Source: Malus domestica (Eukaryota; Streptophyta; Magnoliopsida; Rosales; Rosaceae). From it: a stretch of DNA of 64,000 nucleotides. The position numbers and the translations under genes were made by a program. Below, one piece after another: positions 33,169 to 44,697 of the stretch. The notes beneath the pieces are model-generated. The model saw nothing but the letters and a program-made list of their open reading frames with translations, was not told the origin of the DNA and did no database searches. How positions within the stretch are numbered: position 1 is the first letter of the stretch; every line of letters begins with the position of its first letter. Location: positions 1,748,501 to 1,812,500 of the forward strand of contig NC_091675.1 in NCBI RefSeq assembly GCF_042453785.1. The letters run 5' to 3'.

Positions 33169-34270
33169 ATAAAATATGGGTAAATTATATAGTAGCCCCT
33201 CAGGTTTGAGCTCTATTGCAATCTCATACAACATCTTTAAAACATTTCACTTTCATACCTCAAGTACTATTTTATTTCAATTTCATACAACCGTTAGATT
33301 TTCCATCCATGGATCTGTTAAATGCTGACGTCGCTGCCACATATATGACACGTGGCTGCCAAATGTCTGCCACGTGGCAAATAAAATAATTTTTTAATTT
33401 TTTTTTTAAAAACCTGAAATTGGAAGAAAAAAAAAAGGTCCGAACCCAGAAGAAGAAGAAAGAGAAAGAGAAGAAGAAGAAGAAAGAGGAGGGAGGAGAA
33501 AGAAGAAGAAGAAGAAAAAAAAAAGAAAAAAGAAAGGGGTCCGAACCCAGAAGAAGGAGGAAGAAGAAGAAAGAGGAGGAGGAAGAGGAGGAGGAAGAAG
33601 AAGAAGAAGAAGAAAAAAAAAAAAAAAAGGGACCGAACCCAGAAAAAGGAGGAAGAAGAAGAAGAGAAGAAGAAAGAGGAGGAGGAGGGAGAAGAAGAAG
33701 AAAAAAAAAGGTCCGAACCCAGAAGAAGAAGAAGAAAGAGAAAAAAAAAAAAAGGTCCGAACCCAGAAGAAGAAGAAAGAGAAAGAGAAGAAGAAGAAGA
33801 AGAAGAAGAAGAAGAAAGAGAAAGAGAAGAAGAAGAAGAAGAAGAAGAAAGAGAAAGAGAAGAAGAAGAAAGAGAAAAAAAAAAAAAAAAAAAAGGGACC
33901 GAACCCAGAAGAAGAAAGAGGAAGAAGAAGAAGAGAAGAAGAAAAAAAAAAAAAAAAAGGTCCGAACCCAAAAGAAGAAGAAAGAGAGAGAAGAAGAAGA
34001 AGAAAGAGAAAAAAAAAATGACAAATATGTTTTTTTTTTAAATTAAAAAATATTTTATTTGCCACGTGGTAGACATTTGGCAGCCACGTGTCATATATGT
34101 GGCAGCCACGTCAGCATTTAACAGATCCATGGATGAAAAATCTAACGGTTGTATGAAATTGAAATAAAATAGTATTTGAGGTATGAAAGTGAAATGTTTT
34201 AAAGATGTTGTATGAGATTGCAATAGAGCTCAAACCTGATGGGCTACTATGTAATTTACCCATAAAATAT
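33169..34270. mobile_element. Mutator-like non-autonomous element with purine-tract core
   Basis: The element proper is 33178-34261 (1084 bp). Long terminal inverted repeats of about 220-235 bp begin GGGTAAATTA and are flanked by perfect 9-bp duplications ATAAAATAT (33169-33177 and 34262-34270), the Mutator hallmark. Each inverted repeat carries two CACGTG-type cores (GACACGTGGC, GCCACGTGGC). Between the arms lies about 600 bp of almost pure purine. It sits in or just after the UGT 3' UTR. Confidence 0.88.
33421..34019. repeat. GAA/GGA purine tract with interspersed CCGAACCCA motif
   Basis: The plus strand is nearly all G and A (GAAGAAGAA, GAGGAGGAA and poly-A runs). It is punctuated seven times by a GGTCCGAACCCAGAA or GGACCGAACCCAGAA block (near 33440, 33540, 33631, 33713, 33756, 33900 and 33963). 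The long Lys/Glu/Arg-rich plus frame and Phe/Leu/Ser-rich minus frames (208-250 residues) are artefacts of the repeat. Confidence 0.93.
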
Positions 34271-34294
34271 TTAACGATCTAACACTTATCAATT

Positions 34295-34877
34295 GTGATT
34301 GACAGGGCTCTCTGATATTTCGGGAGCCCTAAATTTATAAAAATGTTCTTTTTTAAGATAGTTTTTATTTTTTAAAAAGTAGGACAATATATTGGTACTA
34401 GAAAATAATAACATATATCAAAACAATTTTTATAACTCACTGTAAGTTTACAAATGTCATTAAATAAGTAAAAAGAGTTACAAATATAATATTCACTAAA
34501 TAATAAAAAACAATTCAATCTTAAGCAACCAAATAAAGGAAAAAAAAAGCTTAAAAAACTTTAACTTTAAAGTTTCACTTGAATATATAGCATTATTATA
34601 CAATAAAATTGAAAAGAAAATCATTTTAAGGTTTTGTTATTGGGTTTCCTCCTATCTCATTGTGCACTCCAAAAAAAAATTATTTAGAAAGAAAAAAAAA
34701 ATTACACTTATAAAAAGTACACTATAAGATTTTAAAGTGCTAATAAAATTATTTTTAATATATAACATTATTACATATAAATATAAGATACCAAAAAATT
34801 TTGGGAGGCCCTTTAAATTTGAGGGTCTTATGCGATTGCACATTTCGCTCCCCCTTAACGCCGTCTCTGGTGATTGA
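34295..34877. mobile_element. hAT-type non-autonomous element
   Basis: The element 34303-34869 (567 bp) starts CAGGGCTCTCTG and its inverted right end starts CAGAGACGGCG. It is flanked by perfect 8-bp duplications GTGATTGA (34295-34302 and 34870-34877). It has no coding capacity. Confidence 0.8.
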
Positions 34878-35692
34878 CAGATTAAGTTTTAAATTGTTGT
34901 CTTTAGATTGATATAATAGTTCGGTTGAGCGAAATGTTGATAAATGTACAAAACTCAAATTTAAAAGCTTGAGATCCGTTGTATTGTTTAATGCATGCAT
35001 AAGTGCGAAAAGTTTATAATCCAACAAAAGGAGTGTCACAACTTATAACACAAATAAGTGTTAAACTTTAGTTACTCTTCATAACATACGAGAATAAGGA
35101 TAATACTTGCAATTCCGACATCGGACTTATTCTACTATTATTGAATACGTATCTTCATCATCTAAATTTTATAATCAGAACTGTTTAATTTATTAATTTT
35201 TATTTGAATATCATCATTAAAGAGTCATTCAAATCAGATATCATTTAGTCTTCCAAATTTATAGAACAAATTAACAATGTGATTATTAGGTAACATATCC
35301 ATGATGAACTGTCAATTTATTTGATACAATTGGATGACTAAATGATCTTCTATTCGAATAATTTTTTTATTTTTAAAATAGCCTTTAAATGAAGTTCATA
35401 AATTAAACGATTTCGATTATGCAGTTTACATTATGAAAATACATTATTCGAGAATGATGAAATATGATCTTTCTCCTGTGTAAAGAACGCAAGTATGGAA
35501 AGATTGTCACATGTTCAAAATGAAGCCCAATAACTAAATATGGATCTACTGCGATCTCTTAGTCAGCCCATCTACTCATATGAAAAGCCCGTCCACGAAA
35601 CTCCAAAAAAAAAAGGAAAAAAAATTCGGTGGCACACGAATCAATAAAACAAGCTGACTGGTGGATACGGACGTATGGCGGTATGGGTTCCC
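34878..35692. other. Intergenic, nothing recognised
   Basis: AT-rich DNA without recognisable gene, repeat end or RNA. Confidence 0.5.
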
Positions 35693-35977
35693 CAAGGTAC
35701 CGTTTGGTACGTGGGACGGGTTAGAACGGAGTGGGATGAGACGTTTCATCTCACATTTGGTATGCCTAAAAAGGGTGGAACGCGCTGTTCCACGGGACGA
35801 GTTTTAGGTGAATTTTCGTTCCCCCTCACCCCAACACAAAATTATAACCTCTCATTCTCCTTCTTCTTACTCCTTGTTTCCATCCGAGGGCATCTTTGCT
35901 CTATCTCCGTTCCGTCCCGTCCTGTCTCATCCCATTCTGTTCCGTCCCGTCCCGTTTGCATGCCAAACAATACCTTG
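35693..35977. mobile_element. MITE with inverted ends CAAGGTAYYGTTTGG
   Basis: The left end CAAGGTACCGTTTGGTACG and the inverted right end CAAGGTATTGTTTGGCATG form imperfect terminal inverted repeats. The interior is rich in CCGTCCCGTCC and its complement. About 285 bp, non-coding. No clear target duplication was seen, so the superfamily is open. Confidence 0.55.
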
Positions 35978-36414
35978 ACAACGGTTTCCCGTGGAAACAA
36001 CAGCATTTTGATACGACTAGGACAATTTTTTAAGAAGAATTCAAATTTTAAGTAAAATGTCATATAATCAAATTTGAAAGTAGAAACAAGATGCAACCGA
36101 TATATTAATTTTTTGTGGATTGATGATATATGAGTTTTTATATTTCAAATTTGATATATAAGCAGAAATGATGTCAAATAATTTTTAATTTTTTTATATT
36201 AAAAATTTATTTCAATTGATTTCTTTTAAAAATTAATTATACAAATATCATTTATAACCAAAAATATATATTAAATTAAAAAATTTTAAAAAAAATCAAA
36301 CATTATTACATCAGCCAACAAATTAACGTTTAAAATTTATCATTTTAACATTTATTTGGAGAGCTCAACAAAGTTTTCCTCTGGTTCTCTCTCTCGCTCG
36401 GGCTCTGCTTTTCC

Positions 36415-37200
36415 ATGGACTCGAAAGCTTCAACAACCACGGCTCCATTACTGAACCAGCAAAACCGAATCAATTCACCGTCGAAGCCGAAGCAAAAGGA
36501 CTTTCTGAACCACCTCGAAGCCTACCTCGCGAAGCGAGATGGCGTCGACAAGCTGCTTAAGATATCCCGGTACGCCACCAAGATCGCCCTCGCCTCCTCC
36601 GTCCTCCCCGAAACCCTCCCCCTAACGCAGCGGCTCAAGAGCTTCGAGTCGAGCGTCGGCGTCAGCCGCAAGGCCTTCCGGTTAGGTAAGTTCGTCCAGG
36701 ACGTCAACGCTCTGAGGAGCTCGAAATTCGATTCGAATCAGGAGCTCGTACTCGCACTAATCGCCTACGGCGGCGAGGGATTGTACTTTTTCGTTGAGCA
36801 GTTCGTCTGGCTAGTCAAATCGGGGTTGATCGATAAGAAGCACTCTCGGAATTTGCAGAAGATCAGCGCCTGGGCCGAGTTCATCGGATACGCCGGCAGC
36901 ATCTCGTTGAAATTTAGGGATTTGAATCGGATATCGGAGGACGAAAAGTGTGTAAAATCGAGCATTGAGATCGCGATTACGAGGGGGAACGGGTGCGAGG
37001 AAGAGAAGGAGAGGTTGAGTAAATTGCGTGAGAAGAAAATGATGAAGAGGCTGTCAGTGGTTCAAGATTCGGCGGATGCGTTAATGGCTTTGGCGGATAT
37101 CCGGGATGGCGGCGGACCGTTCTTGGGGCCGCTTTCGATATCGCTGGCCGGGATGTTATCGGCTCTGATTAGTACTCACAAGAATTGGGTGTCTTGCTGA
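36415..37200 (+). CDS. PEX11A: Peroxisomal membrane protein PEX11A
   Basis: A single-exon frame of 261 residues (Arabidopsis PEX11A is recalled as 248). PEX11 proteins sit in the peroxisome membrane and drive elongation and proliferation before fission. The whole length follows the plant PEX11A pattern: DFLNHLEAYLAKRDGVDKLL near residue 30, KISRYATKIALASS, the nearly invariant LKSFESSVGVSRKAFRLGKF, then LIAYGGEGLYFFVEQFVWL, a helical segment likely to contact the membrane, SAWAEFIGYAGS, and the ending STHKNWVSC. The N-terminal 25 residues are low complexity and not conserved. The ATG lies just after a CT-rich leader, as expected of a plant 5' UTR. A possible 3' UTR intron runs from GTATGG near 37221 to an AATGCAG near 37850; that is inference. 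Confidence 0.95.
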   Translation: MDSKASTTTAPLLNQQNRINSPSKPKQKDFLNHLEAYLAKRDGVDKLLKISRYATKIALASSVLPETLPLTQRLKSFESSVGVSRKAFRLGKFVQDVNALRSSKFDSNQELVLALIAYGGEGLYFFVEQFVWLVKSGLIDKKHSRNLQKISAWAEFIGYAGSISLKFRDLNRISEDEKCVKSSIEIAITRGNGCEEEKERLSKLREKKMMKRLSVVQDSADALMALADIRDGGGPFLGPLSISLAGMLSALISTHKNWVSC

Positions 37201-38815
37201 GATTCATGGCCTTTTTACAAGGTATGGTTGCTTGACACTTTCTTTGTTAATTTGTGCTGCAAATTGTAAGAGAATAAAATGTATGCAGATGCAGATTGAC
37301 ACAGGCAATGGTTCAATAAGAATTTATTTTATAGCACATTCTGAATTCGTTAGCTCGTAAGTGCGAAAACTGAATTCTTTAGCTCGTAATTCTGAAAGAT
37401 GAAAAATCAAATGAAGCGATGAACAACTTATTAGTAATGACTAACATGAAGAACTTCAACGGATCGAAAACTCGTTGCTTGGTATCTTAACATTTGTGAT
37501 GAATGCCAATAATGATGTGAACATTTCAAATTCGTTTGAAGTTTTTGTGTTTGGTCTGTCGTGTACATCTTCATTTTCCTTGAACATGACATGTTGAGTA
37601 TTTTGGAGCAATATAGCCAAAAACTTTTGTCGAAGAATCTGACTTTCCTAGGTCAAATCCGACTTTGATGCTGCTTAAAGTGCAACCATACCTGACGATT
37701 CATCTTGTTCGTGCCCTGTTAAATCCGAAATCTATGATTGCTTGCCTTTCGTTTCACATAGTTACTACTCATTACCAATTACACTGCTCATGTAGAATTG
37801 TTCTTTGTTCTTTTTCAACTTGAATTTTCTTTGACATCTGATGAATGCAGTTCTTTCAAGAATACGGAAAATTGGTTTTACTAATGAGTTCAAGTAGTTA
37901 ACAGAGTGGCGAACAAGCGCACTCATCTCTCTAGGTCGATCCATCCATGGTTCGAGTGGTCACTCCCGCAATCATTTCCATCTGCAACTTTGCGGTTTCT
38001 CGTTGTATGCCAGTTGTGTGATGACAGAAACTGGATAGACGTTTAAGCTGTGAGCTTATTAGCAGACGTTTATGTTGAATATGTTAGGGTTCTCCATTTC
38101 CATTAACGTTTCAACTTTAGTGGCATTTTTCTGCACCAAACCTATGTAGAGTTTATATGGTTTGTTGTGTTGTTCTGGAAAGCTGCGTTTGGTTGGTGAA
38201 AAATGTGTTGGGGAATAGAAAACTTTTTTGTTCTTGAAATTCATGCATGCCCTTCTGGAGATGTTCTTGTAGGCGGAACTTTGTTTTGGCTACGTTATGT
38301 TTTCCCTAGTATTTTTCTATTTTTCCCTTCTCTGGCTTTAAAATTCAATACATATATGGACCTAATATATGGTAAAATTGCTCTCAAATTACTTGTAACA
38401 ATTTTCTTGTTGTGTACGCAAAATACCTTGTGAGAACTCAACAATCTCGTTTTTTACAAAAATCGTGGGCTATAACCCACACTTGATAACAAATATTTCC
38501 GTTACAATTCTTGAAGTTCACTCACAATATACATTGTTGATCTTCTTGTGATCGAAACTCTGCTCTGAGTCTCTGACTAACATTTGATTCACTTATATAT
38601 ATATATTTTAGGGTTTTAATTTGAACTGAAATGAATCATTTTACGTGATAATCATGTGAGTTTATTTAATGAGAGACTAATGAAAGTTTAGGATTGAACT
38701 TTAATTGCTAATAGGATTTACAAACGGAGAGTTAACAATTTTTTTACTACAAGGGTCATATTAAAAGTGACAAGTTACTGCAGGAACTATGACAAAAAAT
38801 TTGGCCCAAAATCTA
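37201..38815. other. PEX11A 3' flank and intergenic DNA
   Basis: Probable 3' UTR, possibly with an intron, in the first 700 bp or so. Nothing else was recognised. Confidence 0.4.
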
Positions 38816-38819
38816 CTTT

Positions 38820-40030
38820 TGTGGCGGGTTGGTTTGGTATTGTTGTGCTTTGAAAAAAAAAAAAAATTGTTTCTGCTGTGTTGTGAGAATAAGTAGCTGT
38901 GAAATAAAGCAGCAAAGTGTTTGGTAAAATTTTTTGTAAAAGTGTTTATGGTGTTTGGTAAACTTTTATGTAAAACAGATGTGGCTGTGTGAAATAACCA
39001 AAAATGATATAATACTAGATGTGCCATTAATTTAATTTTCTTCATCTGCATCGAGTAGTCTCTCCCACTACCCTACTACTGAACCAAACTTTCCAAAAAC
39101 GAAAAACATCTCTCTAGAAGTCTCCCCCACAACCCCAATTCTCTCAGTTTTTTTTTTTTTTTGCTCCGTCTTCTTCTTTTTTATTTTTTGCTCCATTCCT
39201 CAATCTTTTTCACCTGTCATATGATTTGTAGTACATACATGGTCTAACTGCTCGAGAAGTTCATTATATACATCGAGCAAGGCCAACGCTTTAGGATGCT
39301 GGTTTATTTCTTCTTCTGGGACTAATTATTTTTTCTTTTTGAAACTATATAGTGTGAATTTGATCATAAGAAGTAGTTTCCTGTATTTAATTTTGGGTAT
39401 TTGGAATAAATTAGTTTTGGTGTCCGTCTGGGCAATCTAGGCTCTCCTACTTTGCAGAAATAGGAAGATCAGTCACCTGTAAGCAGTGCAATCTGGGTAA
39501 TCTAGGCAAATCTGCACTCCCAAAACCGAATCTAGTCCTCACTGGAAAATATGGTGGTATTTCTTGACACAATTTTGTTGGCATGGGAGTGAGAGAGGAC
39601 GGGCAAGGGATGGGAAGAAGGACAGATGCAAAAACAACGTCCTAGGGTATGGAATTCATATCAATAATGGTGATTGTTAAAGCTGTGAACGGCGTTGTGG
39701 CGGGATCGACGAGGAAGACCTCCCAATTGAAGTCCGCGATATTTTCAAGTTGCTATTATGTGTAATTATTAAATTATTTAAGGTCATTTTGGGTGTTTGA
39801 AAGTTTCATTAAAGGGCTCAATGCCTCTTGCAAGTTAGGTTTGCGCAGAAGCTGTGGAAGCAAAAAAAGCCGATTTTTCAAAACTAGCTTTTGCTGCTTT
39901 GAACTTTTAGCTTTTTTCACCAAAAACTGTGAAAAAAAAACTGAAGTTGAATGTTTACCAAACACAAAAAAGCTCACAGTTTTTTTTTATACTAGCTTTT
40001 TATTAAAAGTACCTCAGTACCAAACCAATA
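38820..40030. mobile_element. Probable non-autonomous DNA transposon
   Basis: The left part GGTTTGGTATTGTTGTGCTTT and the inverted right part GGTTTGGTACTGAGGTACTTT form imperfect terminal inverted repeats about 1.2 kb apart. Further poly-A/T and AAAAGC/GCTTTT-rich arms follow inside. No target duplication could be fixed, so the ends are approximate. Confidence 0.45.
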
Positions 40031-40182
40031 CTTAGTTAATCATTGACTAAAGGGTCATTTGGCCCAACAAGGAGGAAGTCTAAATCATATCACGATGATG
40101 ACATTATCCAATTCGCTGGCATCATCGATTCATCATCAGACATGCCACAATTCACCAACATTTCCGTTCCTTCTGGAATTCT

Positions 40183-41033
40183 AAGGTTATCTCCAACCGA
40201 TTGGGTCAAAAGGTTAGGCTAAAATAGCTCGGTATAACACGAAAATTATCTATAACCGAGGGCTATGCCAAAGGGCTTGTGGGTTTCACCAAACCCAAAC
40301 CCTCAAATCAGGTCAGCCAGCCCTCTAGCTCTACAATGTCAAGCTTGACATTTTGCTAGCCCTTCAGCTTGGCTACCTAGCGTCAACATAACGCCAGTTA
40401 GCAATGACTAGTTAACATCATGCTGCCGTTAGGTTATCGTTGGAATTTGAATTTTTTTTTGGGACGAATTTAACAAAAAAAATTCTAATTTTTTTTCCTA
40501 TAAATACCTACATCATTCCTATAACATTAAAAAATGAAGATAAGAAGTGTCACGTAAATAATAATCTCATCTAAAATTTGTACAACCAATTGCATATAGA
40601 CACGTGACACTCAAAATCTTATTCCAAAAATTATTAAGATTATATTAATATAAAAAATCTAGAGAGTTACTCACTTTAGCGATATGTGTCACTCGAAATC
40701 ATATCTGAAAATTATTGAGATTACATAGAGATAAAAAATCTGGAGAGTTACTCACGTTAACGACACATGTTACCCGAAATCCTATCCAAAAAGTTATTGA
40801 GATTATATAAAGATAAGAAATCTGGAGGCTTATTCATTTGACGACAAGTGACACTCAAAATATGTCTGAAAACCTTATTTTAATATGATAGTTTAATTTA
40901 ATTAATCATATTAATTTAATTAAAATAATAAATTATATTTAGTCTATAACACTTTTAATTGTAGATGATTTTTTATCAAAAAATTATGTTTAAACTATAA
41001 CCATTTGACCTGTTTCGATTGGAGATGGCCTTA
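40183..41033. mobile_element. Probable non-autonomous DNA transposon with AAGGYYATCTCCAA ends
   Basis: The left end AAGGTTATCTCCAACCGA and the inverted right end AAGGCCATCTCCAATCGA match over about 30 bp (including GGTCAAA). The interior holds three imperfect tandem units of roughly 85 bp marked by ATTGAGATTA and AAATCTGGAG (about 40600-40860). No clear target duplication was found. Confidence 0.55.
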
Positions 41034-41291
41034 ATACTCATCCGTATGTCCGACTCTCTTCTTCCTGCTGCCATTTTTATTTATTTATTTATTAATAAAT
41101 AAAAAAATAAGAGAGGGATTTTGACGTGCAGCAAACCAGCAAGCGCTCATCCCCCGCGCAACCACAATCTACCCGCGGGTCCACATTACTCATCCTTCCC
41201 AGATCTACACGCTCCAAAACGCCATCGTTTCGATGGCCGTTCACTAAAACCCCGCCAGCCTCCGACTCCCCCCAATTAGTTATTTTTGCTA

Positions 41292-43606
41292 ATGGAGTCC
41301 GAACTCAAAGACCTCAATTCCCATCCTGCCAAGCCGGACCGCGACGACGGTCCGGCGCCCAAGGACGATCGACCGCTCCTCAAATCCGACACAAACTCCT
41401 CGGTCTCCGCCGAGGAGCTCCAGGAGCTTGAGAAGAAATGCGCGGCGTACGTGCGACGCGATGTGTACGGCACCATGGGACGCGGCGGATTGCCGGTGAA
41501 GGAGAAGGTGCTGCTAGGGCTCGCGCTGGTGACTCTGGTTCCGATACGGGTGGTGCTGGCCACGACGGTGTTGGTGCTGTACTACTTGATTTGCCGGATT
41601 TGCACGCTCTTCAAAGTCCCCAATCGCGATGAGCAGGAGCAGGAGGATTACGCGCACATGGGCGGATGGCGGGGGGCGGTGATTGTCCAGTGCGGCCGCG
41701 CCTTATCCAGAGTTATGCTCGTCATCTTCGGCTTCTATTGGATCAGCGAAACCTATCGAATATCATCGGATTCCGACCCCAAACCCGCCGCCCAGGTACT
41801 CTCTCTCACCGTTTCTCTCTCTAAAGCATGAAAATTGATTTCGTGAGATTTTGAGTAGTAAATTTTGATGTTAAATTTTTGGTTAGGGAAAAGATGGGGC
41901 CGCAGAGAAGGAGCCTGAAAGGCCAGGGGCGATTATATCGAATCACGTTTCGTATTTGGATATCTTGTATCACATGTCTAATTCGTTTCCGAGCTTCGTT
42001 GCCAAGGTTTGCCACTCTCTTCACTTGTTCTTACTAATTTTATGGCACCGGATGTGATTTTTGATTGAAAGATGTTCCATTTTTATCTATCTCGACCTAT
42101 TATCAATGTATTGATTCCCATTTTTTTGTTATCCTGGATTTTGTTGGTGCAGAGATCGGTGGCGAAACTTCCTCTAGTAGGCCTCATCAGGTTGGTTGCA
42201 TTGGCTTTCGCTTCCTTTAATTTCATCATGTTTCTGAAAATCTGTAGTTTATCTGTCACCATAGTATTCCGTCAATTCATTTTTCGGATTGTTATTTTTT
42301 ACAGCAAGTGCCTGGGTTGTGTCTATGTTCAGCGGGAGTCAAAGTCATCAGACTTCAAGGGAGTTGCAGGTACATAAATTATGGGTGTTCCCTGCTTTTG
42401 CTAGTTTTGTAAACACTCGTAATGTGTACACCATAAATCATGTGTTATTGGCGGTAGCTAAGTTGAAAACTATGATCGATCACAAGTGGATTATATAACG
42501 AGTTTTCGGTTGTATTACTTATATAGCAATGTTGGTTGATCAATAATTGGATGTCATGTGCAGGTGCCGTGACTGAAAGAGTTAAAGAAGCACATCAGAA
42601 TAAATCTGCCCCACCAATAATGCTTTTCCCAGGTTAATAGTTTTAAACACTCTATTCTAAGAAAGCCCAATTAGAGTTTTCAGCTGTCCCTCGACTCATC
42701 ATTTACCAATTTAATGTTATCTTGATTGTGGCTTTCTGGCAGCATATGTAATTAAATGATATCGGTGATGCTTATAGCTTTGCATTTGTTTCCATCCATA
42801 CTGAAACTGATCTGCGATTCGTTTTTTAGCAGACGTGCATTATGTTGTCAACCATGCTTATACTACTGTTACTTGTTATTTATTTATCTTTAATCTTTCT
42901 ACAGAGGGCACTACTACAAACGGAGACTTCCTTCTGCCATTCAAGACGGGAGCATTTCTGGCAAAAGCTCCAGTTCTTCCGGTGATTCTTAGGTATCCTT
43001 ACCACAGATTTAGTCCAGCATGGGACTCGATATCTGGGGTGAGTGTTTCTTAAACAATTTCCATGAACACGTAGAGAGAAAATACATATATCATGCAGGA
43101 TAATTATACATAACACAAATCATAAGGATTCAATATATCAGGCATATAGACTGTTTTCCTTTCAATCTTCTGGGCTTCTAAGTTTATATACCTTATTTAC
43201 TTTATTTCCAGGTGCGCCATGTGATATTTCTCCTCTGTCAATTTGTAAATCACATAGAGGTCACAAGGTTACCTGTTTATTACCCCTCACAAGAAGAAAA
43301 GGATGATCCAAAACTCTATGCTAGTAACGTCAGAAGAATGATGGCCAGTGAGGTATATGTTTCCCCTTGAAAGTATATGACAAAACCAAGTTTACATCCT
43401 TTTCTCGCTTGAGAGCGTGACCAACTAGGTAGATATTAATCATGCGACCTCCTGGTGTTTGTAACTTGATTCCATCTATTTTTCTGTTTTATTTACAGGG
43501 CAACATGACTCTAGCAGATATTGGACTTGCTGAGAAGCGGGTGTATCATGCTGCTCTTAATGGTAATAATAGCCATCCTAGTGTTTTGCATCAGAAAGAT
43601 GATTGA
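41292..43606 (+). CDS. LPEAT1: Lysophosphatidylethanolamine acyltransferase 1
   Basis: Eight exons: 41292-41795, 41887-42006, 42153-42190, 42305-42369, 42564-42632, 42905-43038, 43212-43352, 43499-43606. All use GT-AG and join in frame to 392 residues (Arabidopsis LPEAT1 is recalled as 398). The enzyme is an ER membrane acyltransferase that adds an acyl chain from acyl-CoA to lysophosphatidylethanolamine, in membrane lipid turnover. The start MESELKDLN matches the family. Hydrophobic segments lie at about residues 73-107 and 139-155. The catalytic HX4D motif is in NHVSYLD (His188, Asp193) and the glycerophosphate-binding EGTTTNG starts near residue 266. The end is HQKDD. Exon 8 reads through a possible GTAATA donor to a family-like C-terminus, which decides the stop at 43606. 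It is convergent with the DeSI-like gene. Confidence 0.95.
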
Positions 43607-44288
43607 TAAATTTCAGGGCCTCGCTCCCAAATGATATCTCGTCGCTGTTGAGTTTCCTAGTTTTCATTCATGATTGCACAAGCCACAGTGAGGGGTGGTC
43701 GTCATCATTATTGATGTGCCATGGTGTGCAATTATTAACTTGTAATACCATGCTTAAGGAAACTGTGGCCTTTAACGCTAAAGCATCGTAATATTTGTAT
43801 TTTCACCATGCTAAAATGCATTACAACCCCTATCGAAGAAACTTTGCGCCTGTTGATCTGAAGCCTCTCTTTCATGTTCATGCAGGTTTGTTTTCCCAAT
43901 GCTAATTCGGATCGTCATCTGTATATTCATGTATGATTCTATTTGTTATAGGGAAATATTAGAATTGATGTGGAATGCTGAAGAATTATTTTTTGGTCGG
44001 GTAAGTTGAAACGGTATTTTTACGGTGCATGCTGTCGTCGATTTAAGCTGGCATTCCTAAAGCAGGCGTTTTCCGGTGGTTCTACGTTCTCTCAGCTAAT
44101 GGAGGAGGGAATGGGTTCGCGGAAGTCGATTTATCTCGACGAGCTGGGCTGGTACATGTATTTGCTGTGATTTTGTTTCACCAGTATAAAGCTCTGATCT
44201 TGGTAGAGCCAAATAGTGCTAATGTGTGATGATGTATCTCAATCCGATCCTTTCTAGTGCAAATTAACAAAGATAGATTTTACTCTGA

Positions 44289-44332
<44 letters not shown>

Positions 44333-44697
44333 CTTCGAATCGATTATAAACGTTTTTTTTCTTTGCGGTGAATAAATTAAGATAAAGTATCTAATTGAAA
44401 ATCGATAGAAGTAGCGCCATAAAAATCAATTCGTGCGGTTTTCACGAAAAATAAAACATATTGAAAAGAGTAGATGAACTGACTTGGCAATTTCTTCATG
44501 CAAACTGATAGTTACAACGGTCATAAACATGAGTCCACAAACCTGGGAGAACACAAACAATCTGAGCGACGGCAGCCTTCAATTACTGACGCTCACAAAA
44601 CTCTCGCAACAAGTTCGAAATTCCCCTAATTGCTAGGTCATCAAACTAGATACAAATTACATTTGGGGGCGTAAGAGCAAGTCTTCCAAACACTTTC
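43607..44697. other. Convergent 3' flanks, with CT microsatellite
   Basis: The LPEAT1 3' UTR and the far 3' UTR of the DeSI-like gene meet here. A (CT)n microsatellite of about 40 bp lies at 44291-44330. No gene was recognised. Confidence 0.5.

Noticed and set aside
33272-34065. Long frames of 208-250 residues on both strands
   Set aside because: They are translations of GAA/GGA repeats (Lys/Glu/Arg or Phe/Leu/Ser only) inside a transposon.
42835-43053. A separate short gene within LPEAT1
   Set aside because: It is LPEAT1 exon 6 read together with intron sequence.
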